Origin: Balanoglossus misakiensis
Taxonomy: Eukaryota; Hemichordata
Assembly (NCBI GenBank): GCA_040954595.2
Contig: CM082593.2
Coordinates: 3,100,001-3,164,000 of the forward strand
Length of the DNA: 64,000 nucleotides
Direction of reading: 5' to 3'
A program made the position numbers and the translations under genes. Shown here piece after piece: positions 1 through 29,200 of the stretch. The stretch's first letter is position 1, and each line of letters opens with the position of its first letter. Under the pieces are notes generated by a model. That model saw only the letters and a list, made by a program, of their open reading frames with translations, was not told where the DNA came from and did no database searches.

Positions 1-1192
1 AAAGGCTAATCAAATATTAGACTTCGGCAGATCTTAACGTAATTGTATTGCTTTTTTTTATCATTGTCTGCAAAAAGAATCTCATTTTGGTAATAACGTA
101 GATTGAGATACGCGACACATCAGTTTTTGACTGACATGGGGATTAAAACATGACGATGAAAATTGCATTTCCCAAGTAATGAGTCAGTGTTTCAATTTGT
201 TAAAAGCACTAAATTTGCATTTCGAATGCGTACTGTATGCAATTGCAAAGTTATCATGACACTTGATCTGTAGAAACTGTTCTTCATGTGACTGTAGACA
301 TCGACAGGGAAGGTTTTGCTCTCCACACGGTCTCCGTGACAAATAATTGCTGCAGTGCTCAAAGTGGTTTTCAAATAGACAGCGATGTCACCCAAATGGG
401 CTTGGAAATGGACATGCTTGTCTTGGAAAGAGTATTAAAGATAAGAATGAACCAATCGCAGAGCTCGGTCACTGGTGGTTGCCATGGTGTTAACAAAGGG
501 ATTGTATTCGAACTATAAGGGGATGGGGGATCTGTTCTGTAACTTGCAGTCAGGTGCAACAGCAGAATTCATCTGTGTCAAATGTATACCTCTCCCCCGG
601 ACTTGCACTGACCTCTGCCTACATTGGCGGCAAAACCAATATGGCCGACTTAAGGTTGTAATCCTGTGTTGGGCAACAAAGATAAGAATCGTTGTAGCCA
701 TTAATCTTTCAAGAGACGATACCTGCCAATACAGCAAGGTAGAAAAGATCTCTTCGGCTGATTACCGGTGTCTGTTTGTTCTCACTGAAATGCCAAATGT
801 GATGTGTCTGCTTGATGGCTGTGATGTTTCGATATTTGATGGCTCTGATGTTTCGGCTAAAGCCACCATTCTTATCAGCCTGCAGTAGTTGACACAGTGA
901 GTTTGCGCATGACTTCAGAAAGACAAATACAAGAACAGGGGGGCAGGTACAGCAAGGGATTTGAACTCTTACTTGAAGCTATTAGCTGAGGTTTTTAGTG
1001 CAAGTCCATCCAATTACTTTACCTAAAATTTACAAATATGGAATATTCAAAATGGCCGCCACATTACATGGTGTATCTGCAGAAAGGATTAATACATTAA
1101 ATACAGTTTTTTTTGTTCAAACATGTTAAAAATGTCAAACAAGAAAAGCAAAGACGCTTATGGTTTTCTTATCTCTTTCTCTTTCTTCGCAG
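1..1192 (+). other. CAMK2: CaMKII intron 3 (partial); no exon seen
   Basis: Non-coding sequence ahead of the first recognisable CaMKII exon. No match was seen to the two preceding kinase exons (glycine-loop exon and the exon ending in HPNIV), so they lie upstream of the window. An open stretch at 475-888 has no recognisable protein features. A roughly 26-bp near-duplication around 814-864 (the phrase 'GATGGCT.TGATGTTTCG' twice) is the only internal repeat seen. Confidence 0.7.
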
Positions 1193-18269
<17,077 letters not shown>

Positions 18270-19734
18270 AAATTCTAATTTCAGAATTTCTAGGTGTTTT
18301 TAGGTTTTCAGAGACAGGTCATGCACACACAAAAACCATTGAGGATGTGACTTCGAAGGATTTCTGGTTCTAACCGATGATTTTATTTGGCATCACCAGT
18401 ACAAAAGAAAATGTGTCACAAAGTTTCGACATCAGTGAGTTTGTCTGTTTTACTGCTTTTTTGCTAGCAGCCAAGATTTTTTGTAAGATAATTAAGACTT
18501 GTACAAAATCCGATTCAAGGATCAGACAAGAATCATTTACATAAAGCAAGACAAATTTCTCACTGGTTATTTGAGCTGCACATGCATATCATTTAAGATG
18601 CAATTTCTTGAAATTTCCGGATGGTTTCATATACTGAATGATTGCCATGGCAATAATTGCTATGGCAGTCAGCTTTGTGGCACACAGTCACTGATGGCAG
18701 CCATCTTTGATTGAGTCATTCCCAGAATACATCATGGGAATTGAACGATGCCAAACACTATGGCAGCTGGTTAATGAAAACACACAAAACACGGTTAGGC
18801 CAGATTTTCTGAAGATTTTTTTTTCTTTCTGTGGGCGATGACTGGTGTGGAATTGCAACAGAAGAGAGCACTTTGTTGATTCAAAAAAATATGCAAGGAA
18901 AAAAGTGCATGAGTGATGTGGACAGCAAAGCTAGAAAAGTGGTTTCAAAAGTTGAGGCACAAGTAATGAAGGCCTTATTTCAAATTTGACCTGAAGCGTC
19001 AGATGGAGCAATTTTCGTCGCTGCCAAATGACCTTCACCGGGAGTACAATGTGTTCCTGTGTAGCAATTAATCTTGCAATTCTAGTCACCTAACAAATTT
19101 AGAACATTTCTATTTTAAACTAAAATCTTGGGAAACAGAATTGTTTTGTCTTTTGTTCCTTCTGCACAGTCATTTCTTGTGCATCACTCGAAAAAAATAT
19201 CAAGATTCATGTCAGAATTATCAAAGGCAATTTAGCTTTGCTAACTTTTTAATGTTCAGGGGCATTTTTTTCGGTTTCGCTCTTAACTAATATCTACAAG
19301 AGGAAGTTTGCATGTCTTATATGGTGTGATTCTACACTGGTGCAATACTGGGAATTCGAATTTAGACATTTGCTTGTTTGAATATGACTCAATGGCAACT
19401 GATCTTTAGCAATGAAGCATGTATTTCGTTATCATCTCTTTCCATATTGTCTTGACGTTCACGGACAATACTCCACTATTTATTTCTGAATTTCTTGCAT
19501 AATTCAAATGTCAAAAAAGTGCGGCCATTTTGTGACCTGCAAAGTTGAGAGCGTATGATTTTGTTTTGGATTGGCAAGCTCAAGATGTTTTGTGTCCGTG
19601 ATGTACAACATCTCTTTTGAGAAAGAAAGCTTTTTTTTCTGCAAGATGCTGCAAAGGGCCTTCTTGAAGTTTATCAATGTACAGCATCATCTTTCTTCAG
19701 CACCAAGTTGTAGTGTTTTATATCTAGGTGTTTC

Positions 19735-19875
19735 ATATCTATGCATGTCACATGGATAGCCCATGAGTGTCATAAGATATCCACATGACATACCCATATA
19801 GTCACATGATGTCCACATGATATACACATGGCATCCATTTGACATTCATATTTATACGTGATGTGTACACTTTAT
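19735..19875. repeat. Degenerate CACATG/ATGTCA repeat patch
   Basis: Short degenerate repeats of ATGTCACATGGATA, ATCCACATGACAT and ATACACATGGCAT types fill about 140 bp. Each contains a CACATG or TCATGT core. It lies in the putative 3' UTR. Function unknown. Confidence 0.45.
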
Positions 19876-22394
19876 TGGGATTTAATCATGACTAAAAAAA
19901 TTTGGTGGATGGATTATTCAAAACATTTTTTCTCCTAAAAATGCAATTTCGTTGACAGGGAAGTATCTTGTTATTCCTCACTCTTAAAGCCAATACAATT
20001 CATTCTTTACATATTAAAAAAAAAATTAATAAATCATCAATTATTTCCAATTTTGAACATTTTTTGATGGACATGCACAATACTGCTTATTATATCGTAG
20101 ATAGGAATTTTCTCCTAAGAATTTACAATGACTTTTAGATGTGATTCAAACATGTTGTATATGTGAAAGCTATCTGTCTTTTTGACTTCTTACTGTCAAC
20201 AAAAAAAAAGCTAAAGGCTATAGCAGTATGTTCGATGTTATTTTTAGTTTATTTTTTTCAGAGTTAAATCTTTTTGCAGCAGCCTAGGTGCCGATGACAC
20301 CAGCAAAAGTTGTAAATATTTTTGACAGAATTGAGACCTTTAGATGGTAACACCATACAGTGTGTACAACATTTTTCATCATGTATTCACTGAATGGGGT
20401 ATTATTGCAGCGTGTGCTATTGTTTTATACAGCAGTAGATTGATAAAGGGAGTTTTTGTTTCATTTTCAGTGATATTCAGCCATTTGTTTCCAAAGTGGG
20501 CGTTTATTTACCCAGTGCTGATGGCTGGCTAACCTTTTCCTGTGTCTGAAATTGATTTAACACCATCAGCATTATCCGTGGAAGAGTATTAACACAATTC
20601 CACAATATTGTTTGAATTCTGTTACGAATTTACCTACACATGAACTCTCCCCTCCCCATTTTTGAAAATTAACAACTGTTTCTAGTGAGTCAAGAAAGAT
20701 TATGCCATGTCTGCATACCAAGAGGGGAGAATGTTTTCGGTGTCCGAGATTGGGCTGCATAAGTAACTTCACCAACCACACTGTAAGTTTTGTTAGACTC
20801 CCAATGAAAGCAGAGCCAAAGATTTTTATGATGACATAATCTACTATGTTAGTCTTCACAATGTTTAACATGTTATATACCTTTACATCAATTATTCCAG
20901 AAATCTGGTATTTAGACCGACTCAACCCTCCTCCTGTTTATCATTGAATAGTTCCTATTGTTCTGCAGTGGACTATTCCATCATTGAGGTGTGGAACATA
21001 TCTTTAAAGTGACAGTCTTCAACTTCACCTCTCACGTTGCCCATGAAAACATTCTCTTTGAAAAGAAAATGTCAGTAGTGACGATGCATCTTTGGGTTAA
21101 GGCAGCCACACATTTTATAAACATTCCAACGTCCAGACTGCACTAAACACGATTTGTTGTCAAAAGAACCTCACACAAGCTTTAAATGATAAAAAGTACA
21201 ATATGAAAAAATTGAGACATTAATTTTCATAAAATTACAAACCATGTCCTTGGGATCCATTCTTCCTCAAATGAATATGGATGGACAAGTATAATTGTTA
21301 ATATCAGTTACAACAGGGTGCTCCATACGCTACATAAATATAAAACTTACAGTATTTTTTAGACCACTTTCATGTTTGCCAAAATTTTCCCAATGACTTC
21401 GTGTGATAATTGTGCAAATTCTGATTCATGTACTCGGATTGCTAATGTTTTCATTCACAAGTCTGAAATCCACGCCACAGTCACTAGACAGTATACAGTA
21501 CCATAAGGAAAGAAAACCAAGTTCTAACATTTGACATACATTACATTTGTATTTCTGAACAAAACCTGTGCAGAATGGCCTTTGGTGAAATATTTTGTCA
21601 ACTTGTATAATTGTAAAATTAATCCCACATCCAGCAGACTTTTAAACATTAACTAACTACACACTGCCACATGAGCCCTTAACGTTCAATCAGTCAGATA
21701 GAGTATGGTTTCCTGCCATAGATTTAACAGTAATACAAAATTCCTTAGTATAATATCATTTTTCTGTTAAGTCATTTGCAAATCCATTTCAAGTATGCAT
21801 AAAATAAGAGAATGTGTGAATTTAGTAGCCATTTTGTTGGTTGCAACCTATGTTTATTGTGTCATACGTACACATTTGCATAATTGCATGAATACTCATT
21901 TATCAAACCAGAGAACAAAATTGATGATACAAATTTTGAAATCGTTGAGTAAGCTTTTAAAAATACACTTGAGGTGACTACTGGTAGTTAATAATTATCG
22001 ATTGTTGGGGCTTATACCCCATAGCACTTTTGCAAGAGATTGGAAAAGCCTAGAAATGACTCAATTTACTGTGTATTGTATTTTACCAGCAGTGTATTCC
22101 CCATTTTTGTATTATTTATTGTTATTAAGCTGATGGACATGGTTGGAATTATTGGAGTTATTTTTTTTTTCATTTGATTGTTTTGAAATGATTAATTAAA
22201 TGTGCAAATAGCTTAAAATGCTTGTAGAGATTACGGGGAGAGTTACTATTCATTCACTAATAGTTTTATTAATTACTTATTAAGTGACACTTCTTTCTTG
22301 GTACATTGGTATAAAGTCCATTGTAATTAAGTAAATCTTATTGTGTCTGTTCAAAGTCTTCAATTTAAGTGTACATTGAAGACACCAGACTCTT

Positions 22395-22400
22395 AATAAA
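22395..22400 (+). terminator. Candidate CaMKII polyadenylation signal
   Basis: Canonical AATAAA followed by AT-rich sequence, then about 750 bp without coding features before the next gene's first exon. It is the last good signal for the CaMKII transcript. Confidence 0.4.
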
Positions 22401-23151
22401 ACGATTTCAAAAATTTACACTTTTGATGGTTTATGTTTCATTTTAATGTTTACTCATGGCATGTTTGTTTGTTTTTCCGGTGAGTGTGGCATCTGTATTA
22501 GACAAGATGACGTGTGTGAAATTACACCATCTATCCGCGGGTTAAAGGTTATGTCCGTGTGAAAGGTATCGATGGCTACGATGACTCTCACGAGTCAGTT
22601 CGTCTCTTGTCCTGTAGAGGGCGCTTTCTTTTAAGAGGTGCAATTATCTTGTTTTTATATATATCTGGATGTAAAATATCTTTGAAAGTGTTACGAAATG
22701 AAAGAAATACTGGGATGTGTGACTATATGTGTTCCTAAAGTTAATATTTACATATTAACTCAAAATCTTTGGTTATTTTCCCCACGTGTTTTCCCTATAC
22801 TAACATCAAGAAAAAAACTTAGAATATTTTTCTGGATTTTCCGTATACTTACATCAAGAAAAAAAAAACTTAGAATATTTTTCACGATTTTCCCTATACT
22901 CTAAATCGATTCACCCATGTTTAATTCAAAGTGATAATCATTATTAGCAGTCAAGGGGGAAATAACCACGTCACTTGATCACTTTCTTGTGGGTTGACCA
23001 GTTCTCGTGGAGTTACGTCAATATCTGTCAGAGGTTGTCATATGTCTGACCCAGGGTCTGACCCGACGTAGTCCTAAATACATAAGTACGTTTACTACAA
23101 CACTCAACAACTGAAAAAAAAAAGTGGGTGGCAATTTTTTTCAGAGTGAAA
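22401..23151. other. Intergenic region upstream of MAM gene A
   Basis: It must contain the promoter and 5' UTR of MAM gene A. No convincing TATA box was seen. A pyrimidine run ending in CAG at 23135-23144, 7 bp before the ATG, could be a splice acceptor for an upstream 5' UTR exon. A two-copy direct repeat lies at 22790-22905. Confidence 0.5.
22790..22905. repeat. Two-copy direct repeat, about 55 bp
   Basis: The phrase TTTTCC(C/G)TATACT(A/T)ACATCAAG, then an A run and CTTAGAATATTTTTC, occurs twice in succession, and a third TTTTCCCTATACT follows at the end. The copies differ mainly in A-run length. Confidence 0.7.
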
Positions 23152-23224
23152 ATGGGGACACGGCACGCAATTTGTCTGCTTTTCGCAGCTTTTCTCCACG
23201 TTCTCAACTGTCAAGAGATTAAAG
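23152..23224 (+). CDS. MAM gene A exon 1: signal peptide
   Basis: The ATG is preceded by GTGAAA. The 73-nt exon encodes MGTRHAICLLFAAFLHVL, then NCQEIK, and ends one base into a Gly codon at GTaagt. It has a hydrophobic core and a cleavage region around NCQ. It aligns with the exon 1 product of gene B (CLIFATLLCVLKCQ). Phase matches the exon at 50644. Confidence 0.82.
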
Positions 23225-26200
23225 GTAAGTATGTGATCACCGTAGCATTCGAATTCCTCTCCCAATTCAACAACGTAGCAAAGTAGGCCAAGGCCTAAAT
23301 GCAATGTACATTTCTACAGTTTTCCGGACGTTTAAGGCTATAATAGAGTTGTTGCATTTTTGCTTTGCGGGTCCAGCATATGCCAAAGCGCATGTCTGCA
23401 CCAAATTGATGTATAGCAAATTTCCTATATTCGGACAAGGAACTGCACCAATATATAATCCCGTGATATCGAACTATAGTCACGTCAAGCCATCCAAGGT
23501 TAGCCGTGTCAGTCGGTTGACTTCATAACCCCCAGGGACGTCCGGTCAACCCTTTTTTAACCCAAACCCTGCTAGTATAGGCTTACGTGATTATCATGAC
23601 AATACCGATGGGTGTCGACGTCTGGTATTTGCCCTTCAATATACACCGGCCCACATCATTCTAGACAATTTCGTTCCGTGACAGTGCTGACCAAGGCGTA
23701 CACACGTGAGGTTTTAATCCGGGGAAATGCTGTACTTCCATCGCCATTCTTTTGGATTAAGCGGGATTGGAACCTGAAATAGGCCTAGTTTGGAATGGCA
23801 AAGGTCCAGCAAAACATCACTTGGATAGTCAAAATAAGTACACAGCCGCCCTTTTTCACAGTATCAGCAATAATCATAAGTGTTATTATCAACGACCCAC
23901 GTCATCCCAAATGTGTACAGACATGTTGAAGAAAAAGTGTAGCAGCCAAAAGTCAACACTTGAAATGAGCTGTGAATGAAAAGAAAGTACATGTATTGAT
24001 TTACAATTATGACCTGAACTTAAGGTCGGCCGTGCCAGAACGAACCGCACCGACAACATAATGTTTCTGACAACCCCAGACGGCAGATCACCATTTGAGC
24101 GCACAGACATTTTTTTCCAGACGAAAAACAAAAATAATGCATGATATACACAGTCATAGTATCTACGTTCATGAAAAATATCGAAAAAAGACAAACACAC
24201 CAAAATCCGTGAAGTCGGAAAATGGTCGATTTTTGACAATTTTCGTGAGCTACAACCCATGAAAAATGTCCAGAAAAAACAAAAACACCAAAATCCGTGA
24301 AGTCGGAAAATGGTCGATTTTTGACAATTTTCATGAGCTACAACCCATGAAAAATGTCCAGAAAAGACAAAAAAACCAAAATCCGTGAAGTCGGAAAATG
24401 GTCGATTTTTGACAATTTTCATGAGTTATAACCCATGAAAAATGTCAAAAAAAGACAAAAACACCAACATCTGTGAAGTCGGAAAATGGTCGATTTTTGA
24501 CCCATGGCAATTTTCATGAGTTATAACCCATGAAAAATGTCCAAAAAAGACAAAAACACCAAAATCCGTGAAGTCGCTGAGGTGCAAATAAGAATTTGCA
24601 CCTCTGCGGTGCAAATAAGATCATGGTAGTTATGCTGTAATATAGTGCGGTAAATTTCCGACTTTTTCGAGTACAAATCCTGGTGGCGAAGGGTTCAGGA
24701 AGACTAGGTGTTTATACCTGAAGGTGTCAACTGATGTTGGTTCGAGACCAGTTTTTTTTCTATTTCTTTTTTTTTGTGAGAACTTTTAACGACATTATCA
24801 TTGTAATTTTTATCATTTTCATAAATCCAATTCATTTCAATATCTACGCTGCGTTTTTTATCTGTCGTGTATAAGAAACATGCAGGAAAACTTGGTCATT
24901 TTTTTGTCGCGGTTCACTTGGGCAAGTCTGAATACGGAGTGCTCATCAGGAGAGAGAAAGATAAACTCGCTAAAACCGTGTTTTTCCGTCCGCTTGACCA
25001 ACCAAGGAGCGAAAAAGTCGTTATTTGGGCCATAATAAAACGTTTTTGTCGTCGAGGAGTGAATAAAGAACGGTCAGATCGTTGCGGTGCAAACTCTTAT
25101 TTGCACCGCAGCGGTGCGAACTCTTATTTGCACCGCTGCGGTGCAAATAAGAATTTGCACCGCTGCGGTGCAAATAAGATCATGGTAGTTATGCTGTAAT
25201 ATAGTGCGGTAAATTTCCGACTTTTTCGAGTACAAATCCTGGTGGCGAAGGGTTCAGGAAGACTAGGTTTTTACCTGAAGGTGTCAACTGATGTTGGTTC
25301 GAGACCAGTTTTTTTTCTATTTCTTTTTTTGTGTGAGAACTTTTAAAGAGATTATCATTGTAATTTTTATCATTTTCATAAATCCAATTCATTTCAATAT
25401 CTACGCTGTGTTTTTTATCTGTCGGGTATAAGAAATATGCAGGAAAACTTGGTCATTTTTTTGTCGCGGTTCACTTTGGCAAGTCTGAATACGGAGTGCT
25501 CATCAGGAGAGAGAAAGATAAACTCGCTAAAACCGTGTTTTTCCGTCCGCTTGACCAACCAAGGAGCGAAAAAGTCGTTATTTGGGCCGTAATAAAACGT
25601 TTTTGTCGTCGAGGAGTGAATAAAGAACGGTCAGATCGTTGCGGTGCAAACTCTTATTTGCACCGCAGCGGTGCGAACTCTTATTTGCACCGCTGCGGTG
25701 CAAATAAGAATTTGCACCGCTGCGGTGCAAATAAGATCATGGTAGTTATGCTGTAATATAGTGCGGTAAATTTCCGACTTTTTCGAGTACAAATCCTGGT
25801 GGCGAAGGGTTCAGGAAGACTATGTTTTTACCTGAAGGTGTCAACTGATGTTGGTTCGAGACCAGTTTTTTTTCTATTTCTTTTTTTTTGTGAGAACTTT
25901 TAACGACATTATCATTGTAATTTTTATCATTTTCATAAATCCAATTCATTTCAATATCTACGCTGTGTTTTTTATCTGTCGGGTGTAAGAAATATGCAGG
26001 AAAACTTGGTCATTTTTTTGTCGCGGTTCACTTTGGCAAGTCTGAATACGGAGTGCTCATCAGGAGAGAGAAAGATAAACTCGCTAAAACCGTGTTTTTC
26101 CGTCCGCTTGACCAACCAAGGAGCGAAAAAGTCGTTATTTGGGCCGTAATAAAACGTTTTTGTCGTCGAGGAGTGAATAAAGAACGGTCAGATCGTTGCG

Positions 26201-29200
26201 GTGCAAACTCTTATTTGCACCGCAGCGGTGCGAACTCTTATTTGCACCGCTGCGGTGCAAATAAGAATTGGCACCGCTGCGGTGCAAATAAGATCATGGT
26301 AGTTATGCTGTAATATAGTGCGGTAAATTTCCGACTTTTTCGAGTACAAATCCTGGTGGCGAAGGGTTCAGGAAGACTAGGTGTTTTTACCTGAAGGTGT
26401 CAACTGATGTTGGTTCGAGACCAGTTTTTTTTCTATTTCTTTTTTTTTGTGAGAACTTTTAACGACATTATCATTGTAATTTTTATCATTTTCATAAATC
26501 CAATTCATTTCAATATCTACGCTGCGTTTTTTATCTGTCGGGTGTAAGAAATATGCAGGAAAACTTGGTCATTTTTTTGTCGCGGTTCACTTTGGCAAGT
26601 CTGAATACGGAGTGCTCATCAGGAGAGAGAAAGATAAACTCGCTAAAGTCGTGTCTTTCCGTCCGCTTGACCAACCAAGGAGCGAAAAAGTCGTTATTTG
26701 GGCCATAATAAAACGTTTTTGTCGTCGAGGAGTGAATAAAGAACGGTCAGATCGTTGCGGTGCAAACTCTTATTTGCACCGCAGCGGTGCGAACTCTTAT
26801 TTGCACCGCTGCGGTGCAAATAAGAATTTGCACCGCTGCGGTGCAAATAAGATCATGGTAGTTATGCTGTAATATAGTGCGGTAAATTTCCGACTTTTTC
26901 GAGTACAAATCCTGGTGGCGAAGGGTTCAGGAAGACTAGGTGTTTTTACCTGAAGGTGTCAACTGATGTTGGTTCGAGACCAGTTTTTTTTCTATTTCTT
27001 TTTTTTTGTGAGAACTTTTAACGACATTATCATTGTAATTTTTATCATTTTCATAAATCCAATTCATTTCAATATCTACGCTGCGTTTTTTATCTGTCGT
27101 GTATAAGAAACATGCAGGAAAACTTGGTCATTTTTTTGTCGCGGTTCACTTGGGCAAGTCTGAATACGGAGTGCTCATCAGGAGAGAGAAAGATAAACTC
27201 GCTAAAACCGTGTTTTTCCGTCCGCTTGACCAACCAAGGAGCGAAAAAGTCGTTATTTGGGCCATAATAAAACGTTTTTGTCGTCGAGGAGTGAATAAAG
27301 AACGGTCAGATCGTTGCGGTGCAAACTCTTATTTGCACCGCAGCGGTGCGAACTCTTATTTGCACCGCTGCGGTGCAAATAAGAATTTGCACCGCTGCGG
27401 TGCAAATAAGATCATGGTAGTTATGATGTAATATAGTGCGGTAAATTTCCGACCTTTTCGAGTACAAATCCTGGTGGCGAAGGGTTCAGGAAGACTAGAT
27501 TTTTACCTGAAGGTGTCAACTGATGTTGGTTCGAGACCAGTTTTTTTTCTATTTCTTTTTTTTTGTGAGAACTTTTAACGACATTATCATTGTAATTTTT
27601 ATCATTTTCATAAATCCAATTCATTTCAATATCTACGCTGCGTTTTTTATCTGTCGTGTATAAGAAACATGCAGGAAAACTTGGTCATTTTTTTTGTCGC
27701 GGTTCACTTGGGCAAGTCTGAATACGGAGTGCTCATCAGGAGAGAGAAAGATAAACTCGCTAAAACCGTGTTTTTCCGTCCGCTTGACCAACCAAGGAGC
27801 GAAAAAGTCGTTATTTGGGCCATAATAAAACGTTTTTGTCGTCGAGGAGTGAATAAAGAACGGTCAGATCGTTGCGGTGCAAACTCTTATTTGCACCGCA
27901 GCGGTGCGAACTCTTATTTGCACCGCTGCGGTGCAAATAAGAATTTGCACCGCTGCGGTGCAAATAAGATCATGGTAGTTATGATGTAATATAGTGCGGT
28001 AAATTTCCGACCTTTTCGAGTACAAATCCTGGTGGCGAAGGGTTCAGGAAGACTAGGTTTTTACCTGAAGGTGTCAACTGATGTTGGTTCGAGACCAGTT
28101 TTTTTTCTATTTCTTTTTTTTGTGTGAACTTTTAACGACATTATCATTGTAATTTTTATCATTTTCATAAATCCAATTCATTTCAATATCTACGCTGTGT
28201 TTTTTATCTGTCGGGTATAAGAAATATGCAGGAAAACTTGGTCATTTTTTGTCGCGGTTCACTTTGGCAAGTCTGAATACGGAGTGCTCATCAGGAGAGA
28301 GAAAGATAAACTCGCTAAAACCGTGTTTTTCCGTCCGCTTGACCAACCAAGGAGCGAAAAAGTCGTTATTTGGGCCGTAATAAAACGTTTTTGTCGTCGA
28401 GGAGTGAATAAAGAACGGTCAGATCGTTGCGGTGCAAACTCTTATTTGCACCGCAGCGGTGCGAACTCTTATTTGCACCGCTGCGGTGCAAATAAGATCA
28501 TGGTAGTTATGCTGTAATATAGTGCGGTAAATTTCCGACTTTTTCGAGTACAAATCCTGGTGGCGAAGGGTTCAGGAAGACTAGGTGTTTTTACCTGAAG
28601 GTGTCAACTGATGTTGGTTCGAGACCAGTTTTTTTTCTATTTCTTTTTTTTTGTGAGAACTTTTAACGACATTATCATTGTAATTTTTATCATTTTCATA
28701 AATCCAATTCATTTCAATATCTACGCTGCGTTTTTTATCTGTCGGGTGTAAGAAATATGCAGGAAAACTTGGTCATTTTTTTGTCGCGGTTCACTTTGGC
28801 AAGTCTGAATACGGAGTGCTCATCAGGAGAGAGAAAGATAAACTCGCTAAAACAGTGTCTTTCCGTCCGCTTGACCAACCAAGGAGCGAAAAAGTCGTTA
28901 TTTGGGCCATAATAAAACGTTTTTGTCGTCGAGGAGTGAATAAAGAACGGTCAGATCGTTGCGGTGCAAACTCTTATTTGCACCGCAGCGGTGCGAACTC
29001 TTATTTGCACCGCTGCGGTGCAAATAAGATCATGGTAGTTATGCTGTAATATAGTGCGGTAAATTTCCGACTTTTTCGAGTACAAATCCTGGTGGCGAAG
29101 GGTTCAGGAAGACTAGGTGTTTTTACCTGAAGGTGTCAACTGATGTTGGTTCGAGACCAGTTTTTTTTCTATTTCTTTTTTTTTGTGAGAACTTTTAACG

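Larger units (their letters stand above)
18270..22400 (+). other. CAMK2: Probable CaMKII 3' UTR and downstream sequence
   Basis: No coding exon was recognised after the stop at 18269. The stretch is AT-rich with many short T and A runs. An AATAAA at 22395-22400 could end a 3' UTR of about 4.1 kb; another AATAAA near 20029 would give a shorter one. The true end cannot be fixed from sequence. Long 3' UTRs are known for CaMKII mRNAs in other animals. Confidence 0.45.

Noticed and set aside
475-888. 137-codon open frame upstream of the first CaMKII exon
   Set aside because: No recognisable domain, no splice context, and the sequence lies in an intron of CaMKII.
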